Made by a program: the position numbers and the translations under genes. Shown one piece after another: positions 13,440 to 14,428 of a stretch of DNA of 14,428 nucleotides. The DNA comes from Burkholderiales bacterium (lineage in GTDB: Bacteria > Pseudomonadota > Gammaproteobacteria > Burkholderiales > Burkholderiaceae_C), in the NCBI GenBank assembly GCA_025352345.1, contig JANXTP010000274.1, forward strand, positions 1 to 14,428, given 5' to 3'. Within the stretch, counting starts at the first letter, position 1. The number at the start of each line of letters is the position of its first letter. The notes under the pieces were generated by a model. That model was not told the DNA's origin. It ran no database searches and saw only the letters and a list, made by a program, of their open reading frames with translations.

Positions 13440-14428
13440 ACGCCGATGCCTACGCCCGCCTCGATGCGCTGCCGCGCGAACGCCTGGGACTTTTGCCGAC
13501 GCCGCTGGTCGAAGCGCCGCAACTGGCCCGCGCGATCGGCGTGCCGCAGTTGTGGATCAAGCACGACGAGCTGATCGGCTTCGGCTTCGGCGGCAACAAG
13601 GTGCGCGGCCTGGAGTTGCTGATCGCCGATGCGCGGGCACGTGGCGCCGATGTGGTGGTCACCGGCGCGGGTGCGCAGTCGAACCATGTGCGTGCGACTG
13701 CGGCAGCGGCGGCGCATGCGGGCATGGAGGCGGTGGCGGCGTACTGGGGCGAAGAGCCGCCGCAGGCGCAAGGCAATCTGCGCCTGACCCGCCTGCTCGG
13801 CGCGCACACCCGGTTCACGAACAACGCCGACCGCGCCGAGGTCGATGTTGCGATTGCAAACATTGCGAGAGAGTTGCGTGCGGCGGGCCGAAAGCCTTAT
13901 GCGATCCCGCGCGGCGGCGCTTGCGCGCTCGGTGTGCTCGGCCACGTGCTGGCGGCGCGCGAGTTGCAGCGGCAATGCGCGTTGCAAGGGCTCAGCCCGG
14001 GCACGATTTTTCTCGCGGTGGGCTCCGGCGCCACCCTCGCAGGCTGGTTGCTCGGCAGTGCGCTGCTGGGCGCTGAATGGCGCATCGAAGGGGTGACGGT
14101 GAGCCGGCCAGCCCACGAGGTGCGCGCCCGCGTGGCCACGCTCGCCGCCGAGGCGGCCGCGCTGCTCGGTGTTCCCGCCGTGGTGACCGAGGCCTGCTTG
14201 GTGGTGCATGAAGGCCACATCGGCGCGGGCTACGGCCTGCCCACGGCGGAGGGTGACGCAGCCATCGTGCTGGCGGCGCGGGCGCAGGGCTTGTTTTTCG
14301 ACCCGACCTACACCGGCAAGGCGTTCGCGGGACTCATCGCGCTGGCGGCGCAGGGCCGCTTTGCCGACCGCGGCCCGCTCGTGTTTTTGCACACCGGCGG
14401 TGAACCCGCGCTGTTCGCGCAGGGCTCG
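13436..14428 (+). CDS. PLP-dependent D-cysteine desulfhydrase/ACC deaminase family enzyme (XcbE1-like), 3' end cut by the window
   Basis: At least 331 residues of a fold-type II PLP enzyme, open to the last base. The cofactor lysine is Lys55 in FGGNKVRGLE. GAGAQSNHVRATAAAA near 77-92 forms the substrate-carboxylate loop, PRGGACALGVLG near 158-169 and AVGSGATLAG near 191-200 bind the phosphate, and FDPTYTGKAFAGL plus LHTGGEPALF lie at the C-terminus. The family normally ends shortly after this last motif, so only a few residues are missing. Relatives degrade D-cysteine or 1-aminocyclopropane-1-carboxylate. In Xanthobacter CoM synthesis XcbE1 is the same type of enzyme and is credited with the thiolation stage, using cysteine-derived sulfur. 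GTG overlaps the previous stop as GTGA. Without the operon context it would be annotated simply as D-cysteine desulfhydrase. Confidence 0.87.
   Translation, partial: MNADAYARLDALPRERLGLLPTPLVEAPQLARAIGVPQLWIKHDELIGFGFGGNKVRGLELLIADARARGADVVVTGAGAQSNHVRATAAAAAHAGMEAVAAYWGEEPPQAQGNLRLTRLLGAHTRFTNNADRAEVDVAIANIARELRAAGRKPYAIPRGGACALGVLGHVLAARELQRQCALQGLSPGTIFLAVGSGATLAGWLLGSALLGAEWRIEGVTVSRPAHEVRARVATLAAEAAALLGVPAVVTEACLVVHEGHIGAGYGLPTAEGDAAIVLAARAQGLFFDPTYTGKAFAGLIALAAQGRFADRGPLVFLHTGGEPALFAQGS

Noticed and set aside
13436..14428. ACC deaminase (acdS) of a plant-associated bacterium
   Set aside because: Same PLP family, but gene order after comA and two fumarase-superfamily genes points to the XcbE1 role; no acdR regulator is nearby.

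Overview
The window is GC-rich, densely packed and bacterial. Codon use, GTG starts and many 1-8 bp gene overlaps fit a betaproteobacterium of Burkholderiales type; this taxon call rests on general character only. I see no rRNA, tRNA, CRISPR array, transposase or phage gene.

Left part (1-3240). The window opens on a decayed copy of the 5' end of the E1-alpha gene found intact at 3463, joined to a short DeoC-like scrap. A deoxyribose-phosphate aldolase (deoC) and a VOC-family (glyoxalase/dioxygenase fold) gene follow on the + strand. On the - strand lie a zinc-dependent MetE-like enzyme (cobalamin-independent methionine synthase fold, the fold also used by epoxyalkane:coenzyme M transferase) and a 67-residue zinc-ribbon protein. 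A divergent regulatory region of about 340 bp (2905-3240) carries two adjacent palindromes that look like operators.

Right part (3241-14428). One long + strand operon, almost without gaps, runs to the window edge. In order: a second zinc-ribbon mini-protein, thiamine-diphosphate dehydrogenase E1-alpha and E1-beta, a second MetE-like zinc enzyme, a stand-alone lipoyl domain, a two-subunit CoA-transferase-fold protein (IpdAB/glutaconate CoA-transferase type), a Cys/His-rich protein I do not recognise, a phosphosulfolactate synthase (ComA), an argininosuccinate-lyase-like protein, an adenylosuccinate-lyase/carboxymuconate-cycloisomerase-like protein, and a PLP enzyme of the D-cysteine desulfhydrase family cut by the window end.

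The last four genes match, in type and order, the bacterial coenzyme M (2-mercaptoethanesulfonate) biosynthesis genes xcbB1-C1-D1-E1 of Xanthobacter autotrophicus Py2. Bacteria known to make CoM use it as a thiol carrier for small epoxides and alkenes. Here the biosynthesis genes sit in one operon with a MetE-like enzyme, E1 subunits, a lone lipoyl carrier and a CoA-transferase-like pair, while the classical 2-ketopropyl-CoM carboxylase and hydroxypropyl-CoM dehydrogenases are not in view. The cluster may therefore encode a different CoM-dependent route: a MetE-like enzyme loads a substrate onto CoM, the TPP/lipoyl module oxidises or cleaves a keto or acyl intermediate, and the CoA-transferase-fold protein handles a CoA ester. 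That flow is inference; the gene families and operon structure are seen directly.
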